Of a DNA stretch of 64,000 nt, positions 16,757 through 25,850 are shown piece by piece. Each line of letters begins with the position of its first letter. Within the stretch, counting starts at the first letter, position 1. Both the position numbers and the translations under genes were made by a program. The stretch is taken from assembly GCF_003570725.1 (NCBI RefSeq), contig NZ_QWVS01000018.1, forward strand, positions 1 to 64,000, in the 5' to 3' direction. This stretch comes from Peribacillus asahii. GTDB lineage: Bacteria > Bacillota > Bacilli > Bacillales > DSM-1321. The notes under the pieces were generated by a model. It did not search any database and had not been told where the DNA came from. It saw nothing but the letters and a program-made list of their open reading frames with translations.

Positions 16757-18145
16757 ATGATGTCTGAAATCATTCATTTATATCATACTAATGATTTTCA
16801 TAGTCATTTTGAAAACTGGCCTAGAATCGTAGAATTTCTTAAAGAAAGACGTTTGCTTCATCAAGAGGCAGGTGAAGAAGCGCTTATTCTCGATATTGGG
16901 GACCATGTAGATCGTTGGCATCCCTATTCAGAGGGGACATTAGGCAAAGGGAATATTACGTTGCTCAATGAGGCTGGCTATCAATATGTAACGATTGGAA
17001 ATAATGAGGGAATTACATTGCCGCATGAAGCACTAGATTGCTTATACGAACAGGCCGAATTTGAAGTACTTGTCGCGAATCTATATGAGGAACAGGACAG
17101 AAGGCCTAAGTGGGTGCTGCCTTATTCGATTCATACAACGAAGCAAGGAACAAGAATTGCTTTGATTGGTTTAACTGCGTTTTTTCAAAAATTTTATTCC
17201 ACACTTGGCTGGGAGGTAAAAGAGCCATTTGTTGAATTACAAACGCAGCTTCAACAAATTAGAGGAGAAGCAGATATTATTGTTGTACTTTCTCATCTAG
17301 GTCTTAATGATGATGAGAAGATGGCAGAGGATTTTCCCGAAATTGATATTATTCTAGGTGCGCACACCCATCATGTACTTCATCAAGGTAAATTAGTAAA
17401 TGATGTTCTGCTTTGCGGCGCAGGTAAGTTTGGTTTTTTTATTGGGCAAGTGGAGATCGATTTTGATGAGCATAGAGGAATTACGAAGAAAAGAGCCTAT
17501 TTGTATGACACAAATGAGCTGCCAGAACTCGTTGGAGAAAGAGAATGGATTGAAGCTATGTATCATGCTGGTGGAGAAGCACTTCAAAAAGTAGTAACGA
17601 ACTTACCAGAACCGTTACATAATGATTGGTTTCAAAGAGAGCGGTTATCAGAAATTTTATGTTCAGCATTAAGAGAGTGGGCCAAGGCAGATTGTGCTTT
17701 TTTAAATGCAGGCTTATTACTGGAAGGGTTGCCGAGCGGAGTCGTAAAAAAAGGCGATATTCATCGAATTTGCCCGCATCCGATTAACCCGTGTGTAATT
17801 GAAATACAAGGGAATGAGCTGAAAGAAATTTTATTGCAATCTAGAAATGAAGAATGGCCTCACCTTCAAGTAAAAGGATTTGGATTCAGAGGTAAGGTGA
17901 TGGGAACCATGCTGTACGATCAAATCGAATTTTTGCAAACGACTAATGGGGTAGTTAAACAAATTAATATAAATGGAAACAAACTGCAGCCGCACGACAT
18001 GTATAAATTAGTTTTACCTGACATGTTTACGTTTGGTTACTTCTTTCCACAAATTCAACGTTTGAAGAATAAAGAATATTTAATGCCTGAATTTTTAAGA
18101 GATATTTTAATTTGGAAATTAAAAAAAATGTATCCTGATTATTAA
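16757..18145 (+). CDS. yunD: Metallophosphoesterase / 5'-nucleotidase family protein
   Basis: A 462-residue cytoplasmic protein of the UshA/CpdB-type metallophosphatase family. Metal-binding motifs visible are NDFHSHFE (about 12-19), DIGDHVDRW (about 47-55), GNNEG (about 81-85), LSHLGLN (about 178-184) and GAHTHH (about 200-205). A C-terminal 5'-nucleotidase domain follows. No signal peptide is present, unlike secreted members of the family. SD agggagg precedes the ATG-ATG start (16757/16760). Probable operon with yunE. Confidence 0.9.
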   Translation: MMSEIIHLYHTNDFHSHFENWPRIVEFLKERRLLHQEAGEEALILDIGDHVDRWHPYSEGTLGKGNITLLNEAGYQYVTIGNNEGITLPHEALDCLYEQAEFEVLVANLYEEQDRRPKWVLPYSIHTTKQGTRIALIGLTAFFQKFYSTLGWEVKEPFVELQTQLQQIRGEADIIVVLSHLGLNDDEKMAEDFPEIDIILGAHTHHVLHQGKLVNDVLLCGAGKFGFFIGQVEIDFDEHRGITKKRAYLYDTNELPELVGEREWIEAMYHAGGEALQKVVTNLPEPLHNDWFQRERLSEILCSALREWAKADCAFLNAGLLLEGLPSGVVKKGDIHRICPHPINPCVIEIQGNELKEILLQSRNEEWPHLQVKGFGFRGKVMGTMLYDQIEFLQTTNGVVKQININGNKLQPHDMYKLVLPDMFTFGYFFPQIQRLKNKEYLMPEFLRDILIWKLKKMYPDY

Positions 18146-18207
18146 AGGATATTTCACGGTTTCGTCCTCTTTTTCATAATGTAAATAGGAGAAAGGGGCG
18201 AAATCAA

Positions 18208-18510
18208 TTGATTAGCATGAATCCTATTAAGCTGAAAGAGTATACTTTTCTAGCGATTTCAGTTGAATTGCCAAAGACAACGTTACTTGTTGTGACTTCT
18301 GATAAAGGCTATATTATGTGTGGTGCTCTAGATGTGGCCCTTTTAAATGATAAATTAAAGGATCGAAAGATTGTAGCAGGCAGGGCAACGGGTGTTAAGA
18401 CGATTGATCAATTGTTAGAAGCACCGTTAGAGTCCGTAACATATGAAGCAGAAGCTTTAGGCATTCACCGAGGAATGATTGGAAAAGAGGCATTATTGAA
18501 AATGGTTTAA
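18208..18510 (+). CDS. yunC: DUF1805 protein YunC
   Basis: A 100-residue protein matching the YunC family (KGYIMCGALDVALLN, AGRATGVKTIDQLLEAPLESVT). Function is unknown. TTG 18208 is favoured over ATG 18217 because SD aaagggg (18192-18198) is correctly spaced only from the TTG. A strong terminator follows. Confidence 0.88.
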   Translation: MISMNPIKLKEYTFLAISVELPKTTLLVVTSDKGYIMCGALDVALLNDKLKDRKIVAGRATGVKTIDQLLEAPLESVTYEAEALGIHRGMIGKEALLKMV

Positions 18511-18520
18511 TGCTGAATGT

Positions 18521-18560
18521 AAGCGAGTTTTCTATTTATACTAGAAAACTTGCTTTTTTT
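18521..18560 (+). terminator. Terminator after yunC
   Basis: A 13-14-bp stem (AAGCGAGTTTTCTA / TAGAAAACTTGCTT, one G-T pair) followed by T7. Confidence 0.9.
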
Positions 18561-18685
18561 ATGTACAATAAGTATCGCTTTTCCAAAGAAGGGCGTTGAA
18601 AAATCCCCTTTTTAACCGATAATAGTTATATATTGTACAAATTATGTTTGTGAGAAATACATGCTAATGAGAACGGAGTACGGCC

Positions 18686-19771
18686 ATGAGACTATTAGCT
18701 ACAGAATCATTGAATCCAGGAGCTATCCTTGGGAAAACGATTTTTAATGAGCAAGGAAATATTCTATTAGGTGAAGGAATCACCTTAACAGAGAAAATGA
18801 TCAATCGATTAATGGTTCTTAATATACGATTTGTTTATATTGTAGATGAACAAACAGCAGACATTATACCAAGCGAGCCTATTTCAGATCAATTAAGGAT
18901 GGATACGTTTAAAGCGATTGAATCTGTTTTTATTCAATTACAAAGCGATAATAAGCTTAAAACGAAAATTGTTGTCGAAAAAGCGGCTGCACGATTTACA
19001 GAACTTGTCCGCAATATCACAGCTGAATTGAAAAATAATAAAGAGTTATTTACGTTACTAGGGGATCTTTTTACATATGATAATGAAATTTTTAGTCATT
19101 CATTAAATGTCACTTTATATTCATTAGCGTTAGGAATTGAATTAAAATTAAATGAAAAACAACTAGAATTGCTCGGCATAGGAGCTATTTTTCATGATAT
19201 TGGAAAAATGGCAGTGCCTGAGGATATTTTGAAGAAACCTGGAAAGTTGACAGAAAGTGAATTTGAACAGGTGAAGAATCATTCAGAATATGGATTTATG
19301 TTACTGAAAGATATTCATACGATTTCTTTACATGTTGCTCATTGTGCATATCAGCATCATGAGCGAATTGATGGCTTAGGCTATCCACGTGGGATTAAAG
19401 GGGATGAAATACATCAATTAGCGAAAATTATTTCGGTTGCTGATGTTTTCGATGCCGTTACGTCCCATCGTGTGTACCGAAAAGCAATGCTTCCAAGTGA
19501 GGGGTTAGAAGTTCTATACGCCGGTGCAGGGAGTCAGTTTGAAGTGGGCATTGTTGAAGCATTTCGTCGAGCAGTAGCCATTTATCCAAATGGTCTGACT
19601 GTGCAATTGAATGATGGAAGAAAAGGGGTGATTTCTGGTCAAAATATTAGGCTGGGAGATCGTCCAATCGTTCGTATTTTAGAAGAATTTGATCATACAC
19701 TGAATCAGGCGTACGAATTAAATTTGAAAGATTATCCTCAATTAATGATTGTGCAATGTGCGAATGCTTAG
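18686..19771 (+). CDS. HD-GYP domain protein, probable cyclic-di-GMP phosphodiesterase
   Basis: A 361-residue protein. A short N-terminal beta-rich domain (about 1-65) is followed by an HD-GYP domain with H138, H170-D171 (FHDIGK), H199 and the full H224-H225-E226-x-x-D229-G-x-G-Y-P motif. The catalytic set is complete, so hydrolysis of cyclic-di-GMP is likely by family knowledge. No transmembrane segment is seen. It lies between yunC and yunB, a position not occupied by an HD-GYP gene in B. subtilis as far as I recall. An EAL protein is encoded 4 kb away. Confidence 0.88.
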   Translation: MRLLATESLNPGAILGKTIFNEQGNILLGEGITLTEKMINRLMVLNIRFVYIVDEQTADIIPSEPISDQLRMDTFKAIESVFIQLQSDNKLKTKIVVEKAAARFTELVRNITAELKNNKELFTLLGDLFTYDNEIFSHSLNVTLYSLALGIELKLNEKQLELLGIGAIFHDIGKMAVPEDILKKPGKLTESEFEQVKNHSEYGFMLLKDIHTISLHVAHCAYQHHERIDGLGYPRGIKGDEIHQLAKIISVADVFDAVTSHRVYRKAMLPSEGLEVLYAGAGSQFEVGIVEAFRRAVAIYPNGLTVQLNDGRKGVISGQNIRLGDRPIVRILEEFDHTLNQAYELNLKDYPQLMIVQCANA

Positions 19772-19772
19772 T

Positions 19773-19815
19773 AAAAGCTCCCTCATGCCATCTAAGGAGT
19801 GAGAGGGAGCCTTTT
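19773..19815 (+). terminator. Terminator between HD-GYP gene and yunB
   Basis: GCTCCCTC/GAGGGAGC stem flanked by AAAA and CTTTT, placed between convergent genes. It could act in both directions. Confidence 0.75.
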
Positions 19816-19845
19816 GAATTCATACGTATGGAAAGAAAAAACGGC

Positions 19846-20604
19846 TTACTCCTTCTCCTCCTCCTCCTCGGGCTTCATGATAGCAGGGGCAATTGTGCTT
19901 GAACCGTTACTGTAATAGCTTGGTACATCTCCCTCAATTAATATTCCACCAGCATTGATTGTATGTTCAACAATCATATCATCGGCTAAAGATGGAATAA
20001 CAATTTGCATATTGACCTTAAACTTAACCGTTAATTCAAGAAAGACTGTATTAATGCCTGCGTGGGTTAAATGTGTATTAAAGTCTGATTCGACGTTACC
20101 GATAGCAGCCATTTTAACAGGGATTTTTGGACCGTAATTAGCGAGAAGGGCATTGCCTGTAATAACACCTAAAGGAATATAATACACCACTTCTTTGAGT
20201 TGTTCTTCGTCTATCGATGAGGCTGTCGCAAATGGATTAGAGTCGATGATTCCGAGTTTTTTTTGAATGTCCTCTTTAATGTCTGTTTGTAAGCTAATCG
20301 ACGCTTTTGGATTAATTGTATAGGAAGGAGAACTATTGTCTCCTGTATCGTTCTTCATAATGATTTCGTTTAAATTTGCTTCTTCCATATTTTCATCTAT
20401 AGATTCGTGAATAGCGTTTGTGGCAATTCTGTCCACTTCGTTTTTAGCGATGCTCATAATAACCGGTTCAACTGTTTTATTAACAAAGGAAAGAGATAGA
20501 ATACTTGTAAAAATAAAAAGAATGAACGAGATGAAGAATACGTGACGTGTTTTCAGGGGTCCCTTTTTACGAAATAGTTTGGATCTTCGTCTTGCTCGAA
20601 ACAT
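19846..20604 (-). CDS. yunB: Sporulation protein YunB
   Basis: A 252-residue protein with a basic N-terminus, one membrane anchor (about residues 22-42) and a large extracytoplasmic domain ending in a poly-Glu tail. It matches the YunB family, made in the mother cell under sigma-E and needed for proper spore formation. Key conserved stretches are PLGVITGNALLANYGPKIPV and GNVESDFNTHLTHAGINTV. A strong SD (aaaggagg) precedes the ATG. Confidence 0.9.
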   Translation of the reverse strand: MFRARRRSKLFRKKGPLKTRHVFFISFILFIFTSILSLSFVNKTVEPVIMSIAKNEVDRIATNAIHESIDENMEEANLNEIIMKNDTGDNSSPSYTINPKASISLQTDIKEDIQKKLGIIDSNPFATASSIDEEQLKEVVYYIPLGVITGNALLANYGPKIPVKMAAIGNVESDFNTHLTHAGINTVFLELTVKFKVNMQIVIPSLADDMIVEHTINAGGILIEGDVPSYYSNGSSTIAPAIMKPEEEEEKE

Positions 20605-20738
20605 GCTAAGGGCCTCCTTTAATAAAGGCTGTACTGAAAGGATGCGAAATTATGGCTTTACATAAAATAGACTAAAATATAGCGTTCCATAAATAAAGTC
20701 TTATTCAAAGGATATGCATGACGCTTAGAGAATTATGT

Positions 20739-20772
20739 TAAAAAGCGGTGAGAAATCTATCTTCTCACCGCT
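20739..20772 (-). terminator. Terminator of lytH
   Basis: AGCGGTGAGAA/TTCTCACCGCT, an 11-bp perfect stem followed on the minus strand by a T-rich run. Confidence 0.85.
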
Positions 20773-20783
20773 GAATATGTTTA

Positions 20784-21779
20784 TTAATTTTTTCTCTCTA
20801 GTTTGTCATTGCGTTCCCAAATTCTTAAGTATGGGTAAGGATCAAAACTCCATTCAGTAATGCCATTATCTTTATAGAGACCAAAATGTAAATGAGGAGG
20901 GAACTTCCCAGAGGTTCCAGGAGGTCCGTAGCCGGTACTTCCAACACTTCCAATTATTTGGGCGGGTTTAACGACTTGTCCTACTTTTAAATCGTTAGCA
21001 AAGCCGTTGAGATGAGCAAAGTAATGATAATTATTATTTAAATCTCGAATGCCTATTCGCCATCCCCCATATTTATTCCACCCTTTCATTTCAATGATGC
21101 CATAACAGGTTGAACGAACGGGAACCCCGTAAGAGGCAAAAACGTCCGTCCCTTCATGAATACGTCTCCCGCCCCAACCGCGAGCAGAACCCCAGGTACT
21201 TCTATACGTATAATGACTTCCAATAGGGAGAGGAAACGCTTTTTCCTGTAAATCTAACGTACCAAATGTTTTATAAATTCGAGCATTTCCGATAATAATA
21301 CCTACCGCTTTATCTCTTTTGTAATAATTCCATAATCCAATGCGTATATTTTCTTCATCCGTCCCATAGTTAAGTAAATAGTTTGCAAAGGTATATAAAC
21401 GGTCAACATCACTATTGATGTCGGCACGTCCATCTCCATCTCCATCTAAGCCAATGCCGCCAAATAAGCTAATGGACAGCGGCTTAACATCGGCAGGGTT
21501 TGGGTTTAATGCTCCTACCCATTTCGAGGGTTCAATATAGATGCCAATGACTCCTTTCGCTTTTTCACGGTCTTTACGGGTTAAGCGCAAATTATGTTCA
21601 TACTGATCTGCTGCGGCGAGATAATACCAAGGGACCTGTAGGACAGTCTCCATATTTTGATATAACTCTAATCTCTTGGTAAATAAATCAGCCTCGGATG
21701 GTGATGGAGTAGCAGCGAAGACTGATCCGCTGCTGCATATTATGGAAATCATTATTAGAGAAAGGATGGCTCTTTTCAC
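20784..21779 (-). CDS. lytH: L-Ala-D-Glu peptidase LytH, M23 endopeptidase of spore cortex
   Basis: A 331-residue exported protein with signal peptide (about 1-22, FAA cleavage). The N-terminal domain (about 40-180) contains GDGDGRADINSDVDRL. The C-terminal M23 (LytM-type) metallopeptidase has zinc motifs HEGTD (about 206-210) and HLHFG (about 295-299). In B. subtilis LytH trims cortex peptidoglycan side chains to single L-Ala late in sporulation under sigma-K. The length matches the family. The GTG start has SD aaaggag. Adjacent to yunB as in B. subtilis. Confidence 0.92.
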   Translation of the reverse strand: MKRAILSLIMISIICSSGSVFAATPSPSEADLFTKRLELYQNMETVLQVPWYYLAAADQYEHNLRLTRKDREKAKGVIGIYIEPSKWVGALNPNPADVKPLSISLFGGIGLDGDGDGRADINSDVDRLYTFANYLLNYGTDEENIRIGLWNYYKRDKAVGIIIGNARIYKTFGTLDLQEKAFPLPIGSHYTYRSTWGSARGWGGRRIHEGTDVFASYGVPVRSTCYGIIEMKGWNKYGGWRIGIRDLNNNYHYFAHLNGFANDLKVGQVVKPAQIIGSVGSTGYGPPGTSGKFPPHLHFGLYKDNGITEWSFDPYPYLRIWERNDKLERKN

Positions 21780-21863
21780 AATGTCAGTCTCCTTTCAATG
21801 TATGCTGTCATTAGTGTTCATCATTGGAGGGGAAATCATGAAAGATAAATTGTGGTAATGTTG

Positions 21864-21898
21864 CAAAAAGAGGGATTGGTCTTCAAGCCCCAATCCCT
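21864..21898 (-). terminator. Terminator of yutC
   Basis: AGGGATTGG/CCAATCCCT stem followed by CTTTTT on the minus strand. Confidence 0.85.
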
Positions 21899-21904
21899 AC
21901 AATT

Positions 21905-22558
21905 TTACATATTCCTTGTGTTTTCATGGACGTTTTTGTTATTATGTCGTTCAGTAACATTTTCTCCATTTTCATTTTCTTCATCACTTATTTTAGAGCC
22001 TTGTGGAGATTTAAGCATTTCTTGAATGGTTTTATTAAGCGAGAACTCCATGCCTTCATGATCTGATTCTAAATTTGCATAATTTTCAATATATGGAGCT
22101 AATGCAATATTGTCACTCACATACACATGATAATAGCGAGGAACAGCAGACATAGCCGTTCGCTTCACTTGGTCGGCTGTTTTTTGGCGATTATTTGAAT
22201 CGGTTTCATACACGACAAGTACTTCCTCATCTGTCACAAGTGTTGCTACGTCATGTACATTAGGGAGTTGGATACTTAAATTAGAAATGACATCGGCTAA
22301 CTGTTCGCGGTCAACGGATGAAATTTGATTATCAATGTTTTGGCCCTCTATGGTTGTTTTATTAACTCGAGTAAAGCCGAAATCATCGCGGTCTCTGGCA
22401 GTATTTTGGTAATCTTCATCATAGTAGCGAGCAGGAGTTCGTACTGTAAGTGGTTTTGCTGTATTTGTGTCCATGCTTGTATCTTTATCTCCATTTGTTG
22501 AGCAGCCACCTATAATAAACAATGAACTAAGTCCAATGGATAAAATTGCTTTTTTCAA
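21905..22558 (-). CDS. yutC: YhcN/YlaJ family sporulation lipoprotein
   Basis: Lipoprotein with lipobox IIGGC soon after a short hydrophobic signal, followed by a disordered Thr/Asp-rich region and a YhcN/YlaJ domain (about 80-190). The longest frame starts at 22591. TTG 22558 gives a standard MKKAILSIG signal start and has SD aggggg 8 bp upstream, so it is preferred (217 residues). Related proteins are produced in the forespore and sit in the spore membrane. Divergent from yutD. Confidence 0.85.
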   Translation of the reverse strand: MKKAILSIGLSSLFIIGGCSTNGDKDTSMDTNTAKPLTVRTPARYYDEDYQNTARDRDDFGFTRVNKTTIEGQNIDNQISSVDREQLADVISNLSIQLPNVHDVATLVTDEEVLVVYETDSNNRQKTADQVKRTAMSAVPRYYHVYVSDNIALAPYIENYANLESDHEGMEFSLNKTIQEMLKSPQGSKISDEENENGENVTERHNNKNVHENTRNM

Positions 22559-22672
22559 AGCTGACACCCCCTTATCGATTAGGTTAGGCATCTTTCTGTA
22601 AATTTCGCTTAGTAATTGATGGTGAATCAGTTATAATTTAAGAATAACTATGTATTTTGAGAGGTGAAGAAC

Positions 22673-22948
22673 ATGATTACGATCAATAATATAGCCTATG
22701 AAGTAATCGATGAGCGGAGAGATGGCTATAATGAAGAGGCATTTAAGGCCCGTTATAGTGAAATCTTAACGAAGTATGATTATATTGTTGGCGACTGGGG
22801 ATATGGACAGTTAAGGCTTCGTGGCTTTTTTGATGATCAAAATCATAAAGCCACCTTTGATACGAAAATAAGTACAGTAACAGAGTACTTATATGAATAC
22901 TGTAATTTTGGCTGTCCGTATTTTATAGTGAAAAAAATAAAGAAATAA
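22673..22948 (+). CDS. yutD: YutD family protein (DUF1027)
   Basis: A 91-residue cytoplasmic protein with the conserved DGYNEEAFKARY, YDYIVGDWGYGQLRLRGFF and YCNFGCPYF blocks of YutD. Function is unknown. A GTG at 22664 overlaps the SD gaggtg, so ATG 22673 is the start. Two conserved Cys near the end could bind metal. Confidence 0.9.
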   Translation: MITINNIAYEVIDERRDGYNEEAFKARYSEILTKYDYIVGDWGYGQLRLRGFFDDQNHKATFDTKISTVTEYLYEYCNFGCPYFIVKKIKK

Positions 22949-22950
22949 GA

Positions 22951-23006
22951 AAAGAGGTGCCCCAAAAGGTCGTATTTCTTACGATTTGTTTTGGGGCACT
23001 TTCTTT
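22951..23006 (+). terminator. Terminator after yutD
   Basis: AAAG-GTGCCCCAAAA pairs with TTTTGGGGCAC-CTTT across a 20-nt loop, followed by a T-rich run. Confidence 0.85.
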
Positions 23007-23068
23007 TTATGAACCTCTACTGAGTCAGTAACTAAATGACTTTAGTTAGGGGGGGTATTATTTACCCT

Positions 23069-23359
23069 TTATTCTCTTGTGCCGTCCGTATACGGACGTT
23101 GAGCATTTGTATTCGGATCGTCATGAGTCGGATGAGCACCTGGATATTGACGAGGCATATTTTCATGCAGGCTTTTATTTTCATAGTTGAAGTTGCTGTA
23201 TGAGCGTTGTTCTTCACCCCATGGTGTGCTTTTGCCTTCAACCGGTGTATTTTCACCTCGCGGAGCCCCATAAGGACCGTCTGGCAGGTCTTCAGGAATG
23301 ATATAATTCCGCTGTTTTTCAACATTGGAAAAGTCGTAATATTTTCCTTTTTTGTTCAA
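23069..23359 (-). CDS. Small hydrophilic cytosolic protein, conserved in Bacillus
   Basis: A 96-residue hydrophilic protein, rich in Pro, Tyr, Asn and Glu, with conserved-looking YDFSNVEKQRN, LPDGPYGAP and LHENMPRQYPGAHPTHDDP. I recognise it as a small protein commonly found near yutD/yutF in Bacilli and annotated only as cytosolic protein. It is probably largely disordered. TTG 23359 has SD aggaggg at 7 bp. A second frame on the same strand here is a shadow. Confidence 0.75.
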   Translation of the reverse strand: MNKKGKYYDFSNVEKQRNYIIPEDLPDGPYGAPRGENTPVEGKSTPWGEEQRSYSNFNYENKSLHENMPRQYPGAHPTHDDPNTNAQRPYTDGTRE

Positions 23360-23427
23360 GATGAATCCCTCCTAATAGATGGTGGTTCATCAATAGGGTG
23401 TCCAATAATCACAGATACATAAAGGAA

Positions 23428-23694
23428 TTAAATGACTTCGGTTAAGAATCCGCGTAGTTCCGCTGCTTCTTCTTCAGTTAGTTGAAAGGCTTGTTCAAGA
23501 TATCCTTCTTCTTCTAAGTCATCGTGTCCGATAATGGCGAAACGATTGCTTTGTAAATTTAACACTAATTTTTTGCCATAGAACCGGTCAGTCATCGTAA
23601 TAGCTAAATCAAAACGGGATTCTTCCCCCATAAAGCTCACAAATCGTGTCTTTGTATCGATTAAATCGTTGTATAAATAAAAGCGCTCTCCCAC
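23428..23694 (-). CDS. DUF3055 family cytosolic protein
   Basis: An 88-90-residue protein matching the DUF3055 (SAV0927-like) family, with FYLYNDLIDTKTRFVSFMG and TMTDRFYGKKLVLNLQSNRFAIIGHDDL. Function unknown. An ATG at 23700 lies only 1-2 nt after SD aaaggag. GTG 23694 has ideal spacing and is preferred, though the ATG cannot be ruled out. Confidence 0.8.
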   Translation of the reverse strand: MGERFYLYNDLIDTKTRFVSFMGEESRFDLAITMTDRFYGKKLVLNLQSNRFAIIGHDDLEEEGYLEQAFQLTEEEAAELRGFLTEVI

Positions 23695-23919
23695 ATGCAT
23701 TCTCCTTTCAACATTTTATTTCTTCGTTTCATCATAACAAAATCTAAATAATAGTGAAATGTGTGCATGGAGAAGGTATTTGTATCTTTTTGATGAACCT
23801 ATGAAATTTTTGTGGAGGAAGGAACATCTAATAGTCGATATTTTCGACAAGGTTTCTTTATTTAAGACAAAATATGATAATATATAGGTAATATAGCCCG
23901 GGTGAAAGGGATGATAAAC

Positions 23920-25224
23920 ATGTCGCTGAATGATAAGAAAGGTTATAAATCACTAGGGAAGTGGCTTAAACTGTTTAGTCCATTGTCTAGGCTTCGTTTC
24001 TATCCACCTCAGTTCATTATGAGGAATCCAATGATACAGGCAGTAAACGTATCATTTTCACAAGGATATGAAGTAGCCGTCATTGTGTTTGATATTCAAG
24101 ATGTACTTCAATTCAAAGAAGAGATGGGTAAACAGCAATATGATACCTATATCAAACAGCTAAAAAAGGCATTCAAAGAAGCAATTGTAGATAGAATACC
24201 GAAAGAAGATATTCTTATTTTGCATGATTATAACAGCGATAACGTTACATTCCTTATGCGGATAGACTGTATGGAGAAAAAGTCACGTGAACTGGATGAA
24301 ATCATTTATATGATTACAGCAAGCGTTCAAGAACATTTGCAAGAGACAAGTCCTCAATGTAAGTCCTCGTTTATAACCGGCTATATGTTTGTTGAGAAGA
24401 GCCAGTATCCAATTGAACATGCTGTGAATAGAGCTTATAAGCAAGCGGTTATAATGACGGAAGAAAAGAGGAAAGCTGGGTTTAGTGGATTAATGATGAC
24501 GATGGATGATATTATTTCTGATCAACATATTCGATTGATGGTACAACCTATAGTTGAAGTTGCTACGAATCAGATGAAAGCTCATGAAGTGCTTACCCGT
24601 GGGCCAGCCGGGACAGATTTAGAAAACCCATTAGCATTATTCTCAGCGGCCAGGCAAACAGGGAGACTCTATGAATTAGAGCAAATCGTACTAGAAAAAA
24701 CGTTTAGGCAGGTTTCAGAAAATGATTTATTGAAGCAAGTATTTATTAATCTTACACCTGTTACAATTGAGAATTTACATTTTCCAACAGACATTAAGGT
24801 GATGTTAGACAAGTATCCAAGTATTTCGGCTGAGCAATTTGTCCTTGAAATTACGGAGCGGGAGTCCATTAATCATATAGATTATTTTATTGCCAATATT
24901 CAAAGCTTAAGACAATTAGGTTTTCAAATTGCTGTCGATGATACAGGCGCAGGTTATTCAAATTTAAATACTATTATTGATATTATGCCGGATATTATTA
25001 AAATTGACCGCTCTGTTATTCAAAATATTGATAGTAGTACTGTAAAAGAGTCGATGTTAAAGGGACTTTTATTAATTGCGAAGGAAACAGGTTCAATCGT
25101 TGTAGCTGAAGGAATTGAGAGTAAAGGGGAAGCTATGGTATTATCAAAGAATAATGTTGATTTGGCACAAGGATATTTCTACGCAAGACCTACAGGTGTA
25201 GAGAAACTTAAAGTGTCATCTTAG
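23920..25224 (+). CDS. EAL domain protein with degenerate GGDEF, cyclic-di-GMP phosphodiesterase
   Basis: A 434-residue cytoplasmic protein. An N-terminal region (about 40-185) resembles a GGDEF fold whose signature has decayed (NSDNV in place of GGDEF), so cyclase activity is unlikely. The C-terminal EAL domain has E223 in an EVL variant, FINLTP, EITERES, DDTGAGYS, IKIDRS, AEGIES and QGY, so the catalytic and metal residues appear present. It should degrade cyclic-di-GMP. Upstream GTG 23902 and ATG 23911 overlap or abut the SD aaaggg, and ATG 23920 is correctly spaced. A DUF86 gene follows 21 bp later. Confidence 0.88.
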   Translation: MSLNDKKGYKSLGKWLKLFSPLSRLRFYPPQFIMRNPMIQAVNVSFSQGYEVAVIVFDIQDVLQFKEEMGKQQYDTYIKQLKKAFKEAIVDRIPKEDILILHDYNSDNVTFLMRIDCMEKKSRELDEIIYMITASVQEHLQETSPQCKSSFITGYMFVEKSQYPIEHAVNRAYKQAVIMTEEKRKAGFSGLMMTMDDIISDQHIRLMVQPIVEVATNQMKAHEVLTRGPAGTDLENPLALFSAARQTGRLYELEQIVLEKTFRQVSENDLLKQVFINLTPVTIENLHFPTDIKVMLDKYPSISAEQFVLEITERESINHIDYFIANIQSLRQLGFQIAVDDTGAGYSNLNTIIDIMPDIIKIDRSVIQNIDSSTVKESMLKGLLLIAKETGSIVVAEGIESKGEAMVLSKNNVDLAQGYFYARPTGVEKLKVSS

Positions 25225-25245
25225 AATAGAAAGGATCTGGAAAGA

Positions 25246-25683
25246 ATGTACTTTGTAGACCGACAAAAAATTGAACAAATTTTATGTTTCCTTGAGGCCC
25301 AGTTATCAAGGTTAGAACAAAAAAAAGAATGGAATGATGAGCTGTCACAATTGGCTTTGGAAAGGATTGTTCAAACGTCCATTGATTCTGTTCTGGATGT
25401 GGGCAATGCAATGATTGATGGCTTTATTATGAGAGACCCTGGTAGTTATGAAGATATTGTGGACATTTTACTTGATGAGAAAGTAATTAGCGAGGAAATT
25501 GCGACACAATTTAAAAATGTGCTGCCACTTCGTAAAATGCTTATCCAAGATTATATTGAAGTGTCGCATGAACAGTTACAGACTGTATTTACAGCTAATC
25601 TTGCAGCGTTTACTCAATATCCAGAGTTAATTAGAACATACTTAACTAATGAATTAGGAGCTGTTTCTGCTTTTAAAAATTAG
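25246..25683 (+). CDS. yutE: DUF86 (HepT-like) protein YutE
   Basis: A 145-residue all-helical DUF86/HepT-like protein. The antitoxin-linked HepT motif R-x4-H-x-Y appears here as RKMLIQDY, with Gln in place of the His, so HepT RNase-type activity is doubtful. No MNT nucleotidyltransferase partner lies next to it. It corresponds to YutE by position between yutD and yutF. Probably cotranscribed with the EAL gene. Confidence 0.85.
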   Translation: MYFVDRQKIEQILCFLEAQLSRLEQKKEWNDELSQLALERIVQTSIDSVLDVGNAMIDGFIMRDPGSYEDIVDILLDEKVISEEIATQFKNVLPLRKMLIQDYIEVSHEQLQTVFTANLAAFTQYPELIRTYLTNELGAVSAFKN

Positions 25684-25758
25684 GCTATGTTGCAAGAAGG
25701 ATTAGTTTCAGAAGCAATAAGCCGTATAAAAGGCTAAAATGAACATAGTAACTCTTTA

Positions 25759-25793
25759 TACAAGCGACCGGTAATGGCGCTTGTATTTTTTTT
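25759..25793 (+). terminator. Terminator after yutE
   Basis: TACAAGCG/CGCTTGTA stem with 11-nt loop and T8. Confidence 0.88.
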
Positions 25794-25850
25794 AGAAATG
25801 ACTATGTAATATAAAGGTGGGAGTACCACCTTATGAAGGGAGCAGTATGT

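Noticed and set aside
23062-23325. 87-codon minus-strand ORF overlapping the cytosolic-protein gene
   Set aside because: Same strand, different frame from a gene with a strong SD and recognisable conserved protein; low-complexity shadow.
25246-25683. HepT-MNT toxin-antitoxin module
   Set aside because: The DUF86 protein lacks the His of the Rx4HxY motif and no MNT nucleotidyltransferase gene is adjacent; it is the conserved yutE gene.
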